Shown here in pieces: positions 22,050 through 31,049 of a DNA stretch of 64,000 nucleotides (position 1 is its first letter; every line of letters starts with the position of its first letter). The position numbers were made by a program, and so were the translations under genes. Location of the stretch: the NCBI GenBank assembly GCA_001648575.1, contig LQXN01000063.1, forward strand, positions 62,001-126,000. The letters are read 5' to 3'. This stretch comes from Sutcliffiella horikoshii DSM 8719. Its GTDB lineage: Bacteria; Bacillota; Bacilli; Bacillales; Bacillaceae_I. The notes beneath the pieces are model-generated. The model had not been told where the DNA came from. It ran no database searches and worked only from the letters and a program-made list of their open reading frames with translations.

Positions 22050-23882
22050 TCACTTGACAGGCTCAAGCTCCACCTTATCTTCCTTATAAGTGACCCGGTA
22101 GACACCTGAAGTACTTTTTTCCGCTCTAAAGCCTTCAAGCAATGATTCGGAGCGTTCATCTTCCCCTACCAACACAAAATACTCCGATGATTCTATTCTA
22201 TTTATGAAGGTAGCTTCCTCTTCGTCGGTTTCTATATTTCTAAGTACTGTGAATTTATGGTTGGTTTGTTCAAATCGCAGGACATAGTCAAGGAAGCCCC
22301 TGTCATCAAAGCTTTTAGGGCTATAATAAAAAACTTGCGGAGCTGTTTGAGCATCAGTAATTATCCGTTGATACTGATCCTTGATTCCCATACGGATGGA
22401 ATCTGAAGCATCCGGCTTGTTTGAAGCAACCGACTTCATATTCTCCCATTGCGGGTATAAAAATGCCATCACGAGCACAATGACCGCCCCTATTCTAATA
22501 GCATGTTTCCTTTCATTGATCCATGAAAGCCATACTTGTGAGATTGCAACCATCAAAATGCCTATACAAAATATCACTATCGTCAACAAATATCGATTGA
22601 AGCCGGCAAGTCTTACTGCTTCCCCTTCAGGCATCAAGAATAAGTACATCAAATATAAAGTGAATATATAGAACAGATAGGCGCTGTTTACAAAAAGAGT
22701 CACTCCAATCAACCTTCTGGCCAATTCTCTGTGCATGATTGAATAGATTAAGATCGTTGCCAGTGCAAGACCATTCAAGATCAACATGAGTTGGATCCCG
22801 CTATTGTCCATATCGGTTGCAGCACGGAAAATCATTGGGGCCAGGTTTTCCTTGAATTCTTCGGTCTTATCGTTATTGAGGATCTTCCCCCTGTTGACGG
22901 TGAATTTATTGTGATGGTCATCTTGATAGACTTTATCTACATATTGCCCCCACAGGAAATCCAAAGAAAGTGGCAGCAATGCCGAAAACACAAGCACCCA
23001 CAAGGCTATACGGATGTTTTTCTTATTAAGGATTTTTCCTTTCAAGGAATATGAGTATACAAACCAAAAGATTATCACCAAATTGAACAGGAAGAAAACC
23101 TTTCCGCTGTCTTTTATGAGCAGAAGCATTATCAGGATCGGAGTAGTGGCAAGCAATCCTTTTTTCCAATCTTTCCGGTAATAAAATGCAATGACCGAAA
23201 TGGCAAGTGCCACCATTCCGAGCAGGCCGTCCACTAACAGCGTATAAATGTAGTTGCCGTTTATACTGAACAGAGCCAATGAGGCAGCTGCGGCCGTCAC
23301 GATGAGGCCAGGTCTTTTCAAGCTGGTGAAAATAAAAAGGACCGTAAGACATGCTACAATCAGAAAGCCTTGGGCCATGAAGGCATAACTCTCGGAGTAA
23401 CCTGTTATCGACAATACATAATAAATGAATGTCGCGCTACCCGGGGGATAATTAGTGAAACTTATAATCGTCCGGCCATCCGGAAGTCCATTGACCTGGA
23501 ACATTTCTTTAACAATAAGCCCCCAATGACTGAAATCATCGTAATGATTATGAATGACCCCATTCAAGAATACAATCATGATAATAATTCCCATCATGAA
23601 GAAAATGGTTGAAGGGTTGATTCTCAATCCCGCAATTCCTTTTTTGATCATGAACAGATAGAGATAATAAAGGAATAAACCAATTCCACCAATAAAAAGA
23701 ATCATGACCATGTACGGCATAACATTCAGCAATCCGGCAACAAACAAGATGGCCGTTATTCCGGAAAAAACAAAAATCGGAATAACAGCCTGATGAAGTT
23801 TTAATTTAAGGGATGCAAAGAGTCCCCAGCCGATAAATGATAAGAATAGAACCGAAAAATAAAATAAAGAGATATTCAACAT
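22050..23882 (-). CDS. Multi-spanning GT-C-like membrane glycosyltransferase, putative
   Basis: 610 residues with about a dozen hydrophobic helices and a soluble C-terminal domain from about residue 480. The first large outside loop carries DDFSHWGLIVKEM, an acidic pair next to His-Trp like the catalytic loop of GT-C transferases, which use polyprenyl-phosphate sugars. A second loop has FTNYPPGSATFIYY. The ATG overlaps the stop of the GT2-GtrA gene (TAATG), so the two are coupled. That partner would make and flip an undecaprenyl-phosphate sugar that this enzyme could transfer to a wall polymer or protein. Acceptor unknown. A polymer ligase or plain transporter is a less likely alternative. 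Confidence 0.65.
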   Translation of the reverse strand: MLNISLFYFSVLFLSFIGWGLFASLKLKLHQAVIPIFVFSGITAILFVAGLLNVMPYMVMILFIGGIGLFLYYLYLFMIKKGIAGLRINPSTIFFMMGIIIMIVFLNGVIHNHYDDFSHWGLIVKEMFQVNGLPDGRTIISFTNYPPGSATFIYYVLSITGYSESYAFMAQGFLIVACLTVLFIFTSLKRPGLIVTAAAASLALFSINGNYIYTLLVDGLLGMVALAISVIAFYYRKDWKKGLLATTPILIMLLLIKDSGKVFFLFNLVIIFWFVYSYSLKGKILNKKNIRIALWVLVFSALLPLSLDFLWGQYVDKVYQDDHHNKFTVNRGKILNNDKTEEFKENLAPMIFRAATDMDNSGIQLMLILNGLALATILIYSIMHRELARRLIGVTLFVNSAYLFYIFTLYLMYLFLMPEGEAVRLAGFNRYLLTIVIFCIGILMVAISQVWLSWINERKHAIRIGAVIVLVMAFLYPQWENMKSVASNKPDASDSIRMGIKDQYQRIITDAQTAPQVFYYSPKSFDDRGFLDYVLRFEQTNHKFTVLRNIETDEEEATFINRIESSEYFVLVGEDERSESLLEGFRAEKSTSGVYRVTYKEDKVELEPVK

Positions 23883-24952
23883 TAACTTGCCCCTAATTCA
23901 TATTTTCGCTTAAATACCCATTCTCTTTGGATAAAATAACTGATTAAAAATAGAATACCATCCACGACGACCTTAATTCCAACTTCCCCAAAGCCGATAG
24001 CGGCATAGATTAAATACACCCCGCCCGCAGAAGCAAGCATTTGTGCCACTGCGAGAATGAAATACTTTACAAGCGCATTGGAGCTTGTAGATTTGAATAC
24101 CACTTTCCTGTTAACGGTATAATTGAACAGTCCCGAAAGGACTCGGGCGAGTATTGTTGCTATTATTATGTATGACTCTATGAAAATACCATTTAAAATC
24201 ATGACAAAAAGAGCAAATAATGCAATGTCCAATATAAACGAAAGAGCTGAGGAGAATGCAAATTTTAAAAACACTGCATAGATCCTAATCGAATCTTTAA
24301 TGGGATTAAAGTGGGAAGATTCATTTTCCTCAATATAGATGGTTTGAATTTTCACTTCTTCTATTGTCACGTTGTTGGGTTTGCATTCCACTAACATATT
24401 CATCTCAAACTCATAGCGTTGACCGGCAACAGAAAGCAGCTTTCTGACAAAATGAGCGGGAATTCCCCGCAAGCCTGTCTGGGTATCCGATATTTTCATT
24501 CCGCAAGCAAGACGCGCAACCCCTTTAGTCAACTCGTTTCCAAACCTGCTCCTTAATGGAATATCCCGCCCAGAGAAATCCCTTACTCCAAGCACAAGAC
24601 TCTGTGGACATTCACAAAGCCTTTGCGAAACTTTTTCCACATCTTCCACCGCATGCTGACCATCGGCATCTACCGTGACCAACCCGAGATTATTTGGGTA
24701 TTTATCCAAGAAATAAGAAAAAGCCGTTTTCAAGGCCTGACCTTTCCCATAATTCACATCATGCTCCAACACCGTGCACTGTTGTATCTTTTTTAATTGC
24801 TCGAAGATTGGTGCACACTCTTTTTCACTTCCATCATTCACAATCAAAATTTGTTGAAACCCTTTTTTCACGATTCTTGTCACTAGTTCCATAAGTTTAT
24901 TATCCGGATTGTAGGCCGGAATCAATACAGTGACCCTGTTATCACTTATCAA
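23882..24952 (-). CDS. GT2 glycosyltransferase fused to a GtrA-type flippase domain
   Basis: 356 residues. Residues 1-225 are a DPM1-like GT2 domain: VLIPAYNPD at the nucleotide site, DADGQH (95-100) as the metal-binding acidic motif, and DTQTGLRGIP as the acceptor loop. Residues about 230-350 hold four transmembrane helices ending YFIQREWVFKRK, the pattern of GtrA domains (FNYTVNRKVVF earlier). Such proteins charge undecaprenyl phosphate with a hexose and move it across the membrane. It is the first gene of a two-gene operon with the GT-C-like protein. The pair is not part of the B. subtilis order at this place, which suggests an insertion. Confidence 0.85.
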   Translation of the reverse strand: MISDNRVTVLIPAYNPDNKLMELVTRIVKKGFQQILIVNDGSEKECAPIFEQLKKIQQCTVLEHDVNYGKGQALKTAFSYFLDKYPNNLGLVTVDADGQHAVEDVEKVSQRLCECPQSLVLGVRDFSGRDIPLRSRFGNELTKGVARLACGMKISDTQTGLRGIPAHFVRKLLSVAGQRYEFEMNMLVECKPNNVTIEEVKIQTIYIEENESSHFNPIKDSIRIYAVFLKFAFSSALSFILDIALFALFVMILNGIFIESYIIIATILARVLSGLFNYTVNRKVVFKSTSSNALVKYFILAVAQMLASAGGVYLIYAAIGFGEVGIKVVVDGILFLISYFIQREWVFKRKYELGAS

Positions 24953-25084
24953 CGTAATTCCTCCAATGGTATTGATATTAAGCTCAAAGACATAAATCTA
25001 GATTATTTTTACAAATTCCCTTTATGGACGAAAAAGAAACGTAAAGCGTTCTAATTTTAAATGGAAAAATTTCTGGCACAAAAA

Positions 25085-25113
25085 GAAAAACCCGTCCTGA
25101 AAATTCAGAACGA
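25085..25113 (-). terminator. Terminator of the lipoprotein gene
   Basis: On the minus strand CTCGTTCTGA-attt-TCAGGACGGG, ten pairs with two wobbles, followed by TTTTTC. Confidence 0.75.
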
Positions 25114-25120
25114 GCCTATC

Positions 25121-25558
25121 TTATCTTTCTTTAATGGTGAGTTTCACATGATAGCGGGGCGTGACTTCAAGGAATTTCTCTTTGAGTTCTTTATGCACGC
25201 GCTTCTTTTCTTTTTTTGATATTCCGCTTGGCGCATAGGCAGTGACCCTTGCCGTATCCCCTGTTATGTAGACTGGGCCCGGTTCAAGGTCGCTGTTCAA
25301 CTCAATCACTTCGACAAATTTATTTTGGTCATCCCCATAGTCGAGACGGTCTTCTGAGAGATCAAGGAAGTTCGGGTTTTGGTTGGTGTTGTAATCTTCT
25401 GTATCAAGGTCCCTTTTATAAAAGCCCTCTTGATCATCATTCTTTACACCAATCAATCGCTCCCCATCGAAATCCTCCCTTGCACCAAAGCGCTGCTCTT
25501 GGCTGCAACCACTAATAAAAAAAGAGCATACAACAAGTAACAGGATTGCATGTTTCAT
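25121..25558 (-). CDS. Putative lipoprotein, YhcN/YlaJ-like
   Basis: 145 residues with a lipoprotein signal peptide: hydrophobic MKHAILLLVVCSFF then ISGC with Cys18. The mature part is acidic and Asn/Asp-rich, then ends in VYITGDTARVTAYAPSGIS and a basic helical tail, which resembles spore-associated YhcN/YlaJ lipoproteins. AGGAGGTG precedes the ATG. Single gene with its own terminator. If the family call is right it is a spore membrane component; otherwise it is simply an exported lipoprotein. Confidence 0.6.
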   Translation of the reverse strand: MKHAILLLVVCSFFISGCSQEQRFGAREDFDGERLIGVKNDDQEGFYKRDLDTEDYNTNQNPNFLDLSEDRLDYGDDQNKFVEVIELNSDLEPGPVYITGDTARVTAYAPSGISKKEKKRVHKELKEKFLEVTPRYHVKLTIKER

Positions 25559-25630
25559 GCAAACACCTCCTGTTTCTTAGCGTATCCTCTTCTTTCTATT
25601 TCTTACGGAGTAAATTTAGGAAATAATATT

Positions 25631-25812
25631 GGTTGTTTTCGCAAACATGCTTGCTAATACGTATGTTAGTATCATCCGTTGACTAAGTTACTGTCGTGCT
25701 CTTTTCCTGCTTATTTAAACTAGAACACTTGCATATTGGATGAACTAAAGCGGTAAAAAGTCCAAAACCCGACTTTTTACTTGATGATAGCTACAATACT
25801 TGAGAAAAGAGC
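25631..25812 (-). repeat. Dispersed repeat family C, copy 1
   Basis: About 180 bp, inverted relative to the copies at 31.1 and 39.1 kb. Read on the minus strand it begins GCTCTTTTCTCAAGTATTGT, contains AAAAAGTCGG...GGACTTTTT and GAAAAGAGCACGACAGTAA, and ends TGTTTGCGAAAACAACC. It fills the gap between the lipoprotein gene and tdk. No coding capacity. Confidence 0.8.
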
Positions 25813-25816
25813 TTAA

Positions 25817-26422
25817 TTACTTTTTCATTCCTTGCAGTACGGACACTTTGTGAGGAACTTCATGATGATGGCGACAGCGAGGTTCGTATGATTCCGAAGC
25901 GCCTACCAATATGATTGGGTCATCGTAATAAGCCGGTTTTCCATCAATCAATCGTTGTGTACGGCTTGCAGGGGATCCGCATACAGCACATACTGCTTGC
26001 AGCTTGGTAACAGACTCAGCGATTGCCAACAGCTCCGGCATTTTACCGAACGGTTCGCCGCGGAAGTCCTGATCGAGCCCGGCTACAATGACACAGTAAC
26101 CTCTATTGGCCAACTCTTGAACCACTTCCACAATCTGATCATCAAAGAACTGCACTTCATCAATGCCGACGACATCCGTCTCTGCTTGCAACTTCTCCAG
26201 AATCGATTGCGAAGTCGGAACTGGCAAGGCGATGATGGAAGTCCCATTATGGGAAACAACAGCCTCATCACTATAACGATTATCTATGGCTGGCTTAAAT
26301 ACTTGAATTTCCTGCTTGGCAAATTGGGAACGTCTCATGCGGCGGATCAGTTCTTCTGATTTACCCGAAAACATGCTGCCACAAATCGCTTCCACCCAAC
26401 CGGAATGCTTCATTACATACAT
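25817..26422 (-). CDS. tdk: Thymidine kinase
   Basis: Phosphorylates thymidine with ATP (type II, tetrameric). 201 residues; P-loop [10 protein letters not shown] at 15-24, the DEVQFFD segment, the lasso region [13 protein letters not shown], and zinc ligands in [12 protein letters not shown] plus a C-terminal CRHHH. Begins [18 protein letters not shown], as in B. subtilis. AAGGAGAGG is upstream. It lies between rpmE and spoIIR as usual, but is flanked here on both sides by family C repeats. Confidence 0.97.
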   Translation of the reverse strand: MYVMKHSGWVEAICGSMFSGKSEELIRRMRRSQFAKQEIQVFKPAIDNRYSDEAVVSHNGTSIIALPVPTSQSILEKLQAETDVVGIDEVQFFDDQIVEVVQELANRGYCVIVAGLDQDFRGEPFGKMPELLAIAESVTKLQAVCAVCGSPASRTQRLIDGKPAYYDDPIILVGASESYEPRCRHHHEVPHKVSVLQGMKK

Positions 26423-26497
26423 AAACGGCCTCTCCTTTTTAAGAATTTTACGTATAAAAAGTGCTTAACGGCCTGAACCTAAGCACTGAATTATGTA

Positions 26498-26650
26498 GAG
26501 GATATTTTCGCATACTTTGCTGGTTGCTTCGTAAAAAGAAATCAACCGTAATATACGTTTCTTTCGTACTCTTTTCGCTATAAGTAAATTAAATATTTTT
26601 ATTAGAGTAAGCAAGACGGCAAAAGTCCAAATGCCGACTTTTTGCAATTT
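26498..26650 (-). repeat. Dispersed repeat family C, copy 2 (degenerate)
   Basis: Same orientation as copy 1. On the minus strand it keeps AAAAAGTCGGCATTTGGACTTTT, GCGAAAAGAGTACGAAAG and an end TATGCGAAAATATCC, but one terminal block is missing. It lies between tdk and rpmE. Confidence 0.65.
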
Positions 26651-26664
26651 TTTAAAAATAGAAG

Positions 26665-26703
26665 AAAAAAAACAGGCAAGATATAGGATAACCTGCCTGT
26701 TTT
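26665..26703 (-). terminator. Terminator of rpmE
   Basis: On the minus strand AAAACAGGCA, 15-base loop, TGCCTGTTTT, then four more T; perfect 10-bp stem just after the stop codon. Confidence 0.85.
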
Positions 26704-26709
26704 ACTTTA

Positions 26710-26955
26710 TTACTTAAGGCCGTATTTTTTGTTGAAACGCTCAACACGTCCATCAGCAGCAGCATGCTTCTGACGTCCAGTGTAGAATGGGTGAGAATCA
26801 GAAGAGATCTCAACTTTGATTAGAGGGTAAGTAGTACCGTCTTCCCATTCAATAGTTTCGTTTGTTTTCATCGTAGAACCAGTGATGAATTTGAAACTAG
26901 TGTTGATGTCCATGAATACAACTTTACGATAATCCGGATGAATTCCAGCTTTCAT
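26710..26955 (-). CDS. rpmE: Ribosomal protein bL31, type B (zinc-free)
   Basis: Ribosomal large-subunit protein of 81 residues from [28 protein letters not shown] sets this start over the ATG three codons upstream. It has the type B insert [13 protein letters not shown] and ends [19 protein letters not shown]...FNKKYGLK. There is no Cys at all, so the CxxC zinc site of type A L31 is absent. In B. subtilis the gene at this place is the zinc-binding type A, and type B (ytiA) is elsewhere under Zur control. I see no Zur box here. Confidence 0.95.
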   Translation of the reverse strand: MKAGIHPDYRKVVFMDINTSFKFITGSTMKTNETIEWEDGTTYPLIKVEISSDSHPFYTGRQKHAAADGRVERFNKKYGLK

Positions 26956-27201
26956 TCTTGTCATCTCCTTTTCCGCCCTGAGTCTTTCGAAACAGAGTTA
27001 TCATTGAAATGATACCAATCCTGTTTGCCAGGTCGACATCATTTATCTTAAAAACACACTGATGAAATTATATCAACTTATGTGTGGTTTTGCAAGATTA
27101 CTTTTGGAGTAATATGAAGATAGTGGATAGGGAATGTTTTCCTTGTCGGGGAACATCGATAGTGATAACTGGGATACTTGCATATGAACAGGATTGCGGG
27201 C

Positions 27202-27719
27202 GATGAAGACACTTTTGCCGTGTTTTTCCTGCTGACTTTGTCTTCATACTACTGATGAAGACACTTTTGCCGTGTTTTTCGCGCTGACATTGTCTTCATA
27301 CTACTGATGAAGACACTTTTGCCGTGTTTTTCCTGCTGACATTGTCTTCAGACCACTGATGAAGACACTTTTGCCGTGTTTTTCCTGCTGACATTGTCTT
27401 CAGACCACTGATGAAGACACTTTTGCCCTGTTTTTCCTGCTGACATTGTCTTCAGACCACTGATGAAGACACTTTTGCCCTGTCGTGTTTTTCCTGCTGA
27501 CATTGTCTTCATACCACTGATGAAGACACTTTTGCCCTGTTTTTCCTGCTGACATTGTCTTCAGACCACTGATAAAGACACTTTTGCCGTGTTTTTCTGC
27601 TGACTTTGTCTTCATACTACTGATGAAGACACTTTTGCGTGTTTTTCCTGCTGACTTTGTCTTCATACCACCGATAAAGACACTTTCTCTGTATTTTTCG
27701 CTCTGATATTGTCTTCATA
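27202..27719. repeat. Ten tandem copies of a 52-bp unit
   Basis: Units begin at 27202, 27254, 27306, 27358, 27410, 27462, 27519, 27571, 27622 and 27673. Seven of the nine spacings are exactly 52; one is 57 through a small duplication and two are 51. Each unit runs from GATGAAGACACTTTTGCC to GACATTGTCTTCA plus about seven bases. TGAAGACA and TGTCTTCA are inverted repeats, so adjacent units can form hairpins with a nine-base loop. The unit length is not a multiple of three, so it does not encode a repeated peptide. It lies between the rho terminator and rpmE; the rest of 26956-27201 shows no further signal. Confidence 0.95.
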
Positions 27720-27769
27720 GAGTCAGTCCGCCTTACCTCTTGCTTTCCTCCATAAGAATATTTAATAAT

Positions 27770-27800
27770 ACAAAACGCACCCCTCAGAAGCAGGGTGCGC
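27770..27800 (-). terminator. Terminator of rho
   Basis: On the minus strand GCGCACCCT-gcttctg-AGGGGTGCG followed by TTTTG, 22 bp after the stop codon. The tandem array begins about 50 bp beyond it. Confidence 0.8.
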
Positions 27801-27821
27801 ATATGGTCACACATTATATGG

Positions 27822-29093
27822 TCAGCGTTTTGCCGTTCCAGCCTTTTGGTCCTCTTCCAGGATCTCGAAAAATTCCTGGTTTGTTTTGGACTGGCGAAGT
27901 CTACGCAGTAGTTTTTCTGCAAAATCTGGAGAATCGGACATCGTTTTGCGGATGGCCCATAGCTTGTCCAGATGGTCTTTCGGGATAAGCAGCTCTTCTT
28001 TACGCGTTCCGGAGCGACGGATGTCGATGGCCGGGAAGATACGGCGTTCTGCAAGCTGACGGTCAAGATGAAGTTCCATGTTACCTGTACCCTTGAACTC
28101 CTCATAGATGACATCATCCATACGGGATCCTGTATCAACTAGCGCGGTAGCAAGGATCGTCAAGCTTCCACCCTCTTCAATGTTACGCGCAGCACCGAAG
28201 AAACGCTTCGGACGGTGGAATGCCGCAGGGTCGATACCACCGGAAAGAGTACGTCCGCTTGGCGGGATGACAAGGTTATAAGCACGAGCCAAACGTGTGA
28301 TGCTGTCCATCAGGATGATAACATCACGTTTGTGCTCCACAAGGCGCAAGGCACGCTCCAATACAAGCTCAGCCACCTTGATGTGGTTCTCAGGCACTTC
28401 ATCAAATGTGGAGCTTACAACGTCTCCTGCAACAGAGCGTTCAATGTCTGTCACTTCCTCGGGACGTTCGTCAATCAGAAGGACAATCAGTTCCGCTTCC
28501 GGGTGGTTCGTCGTGATGCTGTCTGCAATTTCCTTGATCAACATCGTTTTACCCGCTTTAGGAGGGGCAACGATAAGACCACGCTGGCCAAAACCGACCG
28601 GTGCAATCAAATCCATGATACGTGTGGAAAGACTTTTCGGCTTAGTTTCCAACACAATTTTGCGATCTGGATATAAAGGCGTGAGCGCAGGGAAATGCAC
28701 ACGCTCTTTAGCAGTTTCCGGGTCATCCCCATTCACCGCTTCTACATGTAAAAGTCCATAATAACGCTCATTTTCTTTTGGAGGACGAACCTTACCGGAT
28801 ACCTTGTCCCCGTTTCTCAGGTCAAAACGGCGGATTTGGGATGCGGAAATATAGATATCCTCAGAACTTGGAGAATAGTTGATCGGACGCAAGAAACCAA
28901 AGCCTTCCGACTGGATGACTTCCAATACCCCTTCCATGAAAAGAAGACCGTCTTTTTCAGCCTGAGCTTTTAAAATAGCAAAAATAAGTTCTTTTTTCGT
29001 CAGTTTACTGTAATAAGAAACTTTGTGCTGACGGGCAAACTCGTATAATTCTTTCAGTTTTAAATTTTCTAAGTGAGAAATAGTTAAATCCAT
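27822..29093 (-). CDS. rho: Transcription termination factor Rho
   Basis: Hexameric RNA-dependent ATPase that ends untranslated transcripts. 423 residues: N-terminal Rho_N helix bundle ([18 protein letters not shown]), cold-shock-like RNA-binding domain about 50-120 with GFGFLRP, Walker A APPKAGKT at 176-183, Walker [15 protein letters not shown], and the arginine finger region [14 protein letters not shown]. The start is ATG with a weak site (GTGGTG), and the leader before it is over 400 nt if transcription starts near the hairpins at 29.5 kb. No insertion domain. Confidence 0.98.
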   Translation of the reverse strand: MDLTISHLENLKLKELYEFARQHKVSYYSKLTKKELIFAILKAQAEKDGLLFMEGVLEVIQSEGFGFLRPINYSPSSEDIYISASQIRRFDLRNGDKVSGKVRPPKENERYYGLLHVEAVNGDDPETAKERVHFPALTPLYPDRKIVLETKPKSLSTRIMDLIAPVGFGQRGLIVAPPKAGKTMLIKEIADSITTNHPEAELIVLLIDERPEEVTDIERSVAGDVVSSTFDEVPENHIKVAELVLERALRLVEHKRDVIILMDSITRLARAYNLVIPPSGRTLSGGIDPAAFHRPKRFFGAARNIEEGGSLTILATALVDTGSRMDDVIYEEFKGTGNMELHLDRQLAERRIFPAIDIRRSGTRKEELLIPKDHLDKLWAIRKTMSDSPDFAEKLLRRLRQSKTNQEFFEILEEDQKAGTAKR

Positions 29094-29497
29094 AAAAAGA
29101 AAACACCACTCTATTCGTTTTTATTAGTAATAATGTTGATATCCAATGAGAAAAATCCTGTTAGTCTTCCAACACTGATCCAAGCTGAATTTTAAGTTCG
29201 AAGGATGGGAAATATCAAGCGGCAAAAAACCGGCCATGAAGAGTCTCTGCACTTTTTCGGAAATGAATTTTTGATGCAAGTGAGGACTTGTTCCCTCGTG
29301 TTTGTGGGATAAACTCTCCTTATGAAGAAAATGTAGAAGAATCGCTAGGAAGATATAAGGTAGATTATTGCATAATTACTCGTAGTATTGTTTATTTTAC
29401 CCACAAAATGCACTTTTAAGCAACTATTTTCTATAGACATGCTTTGAGAATTTTAATTATTTTCTGGGGAATATTCTGGTATCTCCCCTATTTTTGT

Positions 29498-29529
29498 CGA
29501 ATGTAATGTGTTGTCCATTACAATATTCG
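29498..29529. other. Hairpin upstream of rho with overlapping 0A box
   Basis: CGAATGTAATG and CATTACAATATTCG pair with small bulges. The plus strand immediately before reads TTTTTGTCGAAT (29491-29502), a close match to the Spo0A box TTTTGTCGAA. This and the next hairpin are the only structures I see in 29094-29633. Functions unproven. Confidence 0.4.
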
Positions 29530-29563
29530 GAAGGTGTCTGGGTTTTTTGTCGTGGTTATTTAA

Positions 29564-29600
29564 GAAAACCGTAAATGGGAAGGTTCCATTTACGGTTTTC
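29564..29600. terminator. Perfect 15-bp hairpin between glpX and rho
   Basis: GAAAACCGTAAATGG-gaaggtt-CCATTTACGGTTTTC. It can terminate on either strand; on the minus strand it would separate glpX from rho. Confidence 0.75.
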
Positions 29601-29633
29601 TACTTTTTGGCTATGAATGTGTTTCTGTCAACT

Positions 29634-29765
29634 CCCTGTTGATTTCCGTTCCAGGTGTTCGCTATCCTAGGGGCGGTGCTTGAGCCTTCTCACAACGCTT
29701 CAGGGGGCTCAAGCTACCGCTATTGCCCTGAGGGAGTCTCACACCTTTCCCTACAATCAACAGGG
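29634..29765 (+). repeat. Dispersed repeat family A, copy 2
   Basis: 132 bp bounded by a perfect 11-bp inverted repeat, CCCTGTTGATT and AATCAACAGGG. Internal blocks GGTGTTCGCT, GGTGCTTGAGCCTTCTC, GGGGGCTCAAG and GGGAGTCTCACACC match other copies. It lies just downstream of glpX. Confidence 0.9.
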
Positions 29766-29815
29766 AAAACTATATAAATTTTAGAGCTTACTCTTGCACT
29801 ATAAAAACCTTAACT

Positions 29816-30784
29816 TTAAGGCTTGAATACCAAATTAGGTTTTTTCTTGATGTTGTGTTGGCCGTCGATGAAGCGGACTGTCCCCGATTTTGCCCGCATG
29901 ACCACAGAGTGGGTGGTTGCATTGGTCCCTTTGAACTGGACTCCACGCAGGAGCTCTCCGTCGGTTACGCCTGTTGCGGCAAAGATGGCATCATCCCCGC
30001 GGACAAGGTCTTCCATTCTTAGAACTGCATCGATATCCTCGATTCCCATCTTGCGGCAGCGGATTAGTTCTTCTTCGTTTTGCGGAAGTAGCTTCCCTTG
30101 GATTTCGCCTCCGAGGCATTTCAATGCGACAGCAGCGATTACGCCTTCTGGTGCACCGCCGGAACCGAACAAGATGTCGACGCCAGTGTGATCAAAGGCC
30201 GTGTTGATGGCAGCGGCGACGTCTCCGTCATCAATCAGCTTTATGCGTGCGCCTGCCTCCCGAAGTTCCGCAATGATCTTTTCATGGCGTGGTCTGTTCA
30301 AAATAACCGCCACTACGTCTTCGATTTCCTTATTTTTTGCTTCTGCCACCGCTCTCAAGTTGTCAGTGACAGACGCATTGATGTCAATTTTCCCGACCGC
30401 TGCAGGTCCCACTGCTATTTTATCCATGTACATATCCGGTGCATGAAGAAGGTTGCCATGATCGGCAATCGCAAGTACCGCTAGCGCGTTCCAGCCCCCT
30501 GATGCCACGATGCTTGTCCCTTCAAGCGGGTCGACGGCAACATCCACGCGAGGGCCATAGCCTGTTCCAAGCTTTTCCCCGATATAAAGCATTGGCGCTT
30601 CGTCCATTTCCCCTTCTCCGATGACGACCGTCCCTTTCATCGGCACCGTGTCGAATACATCGCGCATGGCGGAAGTTGCAGCACCGTCCGCGCTATCTTT
30701 ATCTCCGCGCCCCATCCATCTTGCAGATGATAATGCCGCCGCTTCTGTCACTCGAATCAATTCCATGGATAAACTTCTTTCCAT
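29816..30784 (-). CDS. glpX: Class II fructose-1,6-bisphosphatase
   Basis: Gluconeogenic phosphatase of the GlpX type, 322 residues from [16 protein letters not shown]. Metal and phosphate motifs [18 protein letters not shown] and the C-terminal [11 protein letters not shown] are intact. The start at 30784 is eight bases after AAAGGAG; an in-frame GTG three codons upstream is too close. Transcribed from a probable promoter at 30825-30852. In B. subtilis this is ywjI, between murAB and rho. Confidence 0.96.
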   Translation of the reverse strand: MERSLSMELIRVTEAAALSSARWMGRGDKDSADGAATSAMRDVFDTVPMKGTVVIGEGEMDEAPMLYIGEKLGTGYGPRVDVAVDPLEGTSIVASGGWNALAVLAIADHGNLLHAPDMYMDKIAVGPAAVGKIDINASVTDNLRAVAEAKNKEIEDVVAVILNRPRHEKIIAELREAGARIKLIDDGDVAAAINTAFDHTGVDILFGSGGAPEGVIAAVALKCLGGEIQGKLLPQNEEELIRCRKMGIEDIDAVLRMEDLVRGDDAIFAATGVTDGELLRGVQFKGTNATTHSVVMRAKSGTVRFIDGQHNIKKKPNLVFKP

Positions 30785-30824
30785 ATATCCCACTCCTTTT
30801 GTCTTCTATGAATCTATTATTTGT

Positions 30825-30852
30825 ATGATAGGCCCTCAGGTTGTCTGTGCAA
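30825..30852 (-). promoter_or_regulatory. Putative sigma-A promoter of glpX
   Basis: On the minus strand TTGCAC (30847-30852), 16-bp spacer, TATCAT (30825-30830), 41 bp upstream of the start codon. Confidence 0.5.
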
Positions 30853-30862
30853 CCAAAGGAAA

Positions 30863-30894
30863 TGTGCTATACTTTTCGTTAATAGTATATCACA
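30863..30894. promoter_or_regulatory. Inverted repeat upstream of the glpX promoter
   Basis: TGTGCTATAC and GTATATCACA, ten-base arms with one mismatch, 12 bp apart. It is placed about ten bases upstream of the -35 element, where an activator or repressor could bind. The binding protein is unknown. Confidence 0.45.
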
Positions 30895-30965
30895 TTAGAT
30901 GAATTTTGAAAGAGCTATTGTGAAAAATGAGTGGGACTACTTGAGTCCAGCGGAGATTTTAAACA

Positions 30966-31036
30966 AAAAAAAGAAGCCCGCTCTAATTGCAGGCCACTGA
31001 AAAACTCAATAACTTACCTTTGCCCAGCGGACTTCC
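30966..31036 (-). terminator. Terminator of murAB, separated from the gene by a repeat
   Basis: On the minus strand GAAGTCCGCT and AGCGGGCTTC pair over ten positions with one mismatch across a long loop, followed by eight T. It is about 200 bp from the murAB stop; family C copy 3 occupies the interval. Confidence 0.7.
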
Positions 31037-31049
31037 TCTTTTATTTACG

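Noticed and set aside
27400-27666. Repetitive 88-codon minus-strand frame in the 52-bp array
   Set aside because: The unit is not a multiple of three, so the repeat peptide changes frame; it is a by-product of the tandem DNA.
27202-27719. CRISPR array
   Set aside because: The full 52-bp unit repeats with no unique spacers, and no cas gene is in the window.
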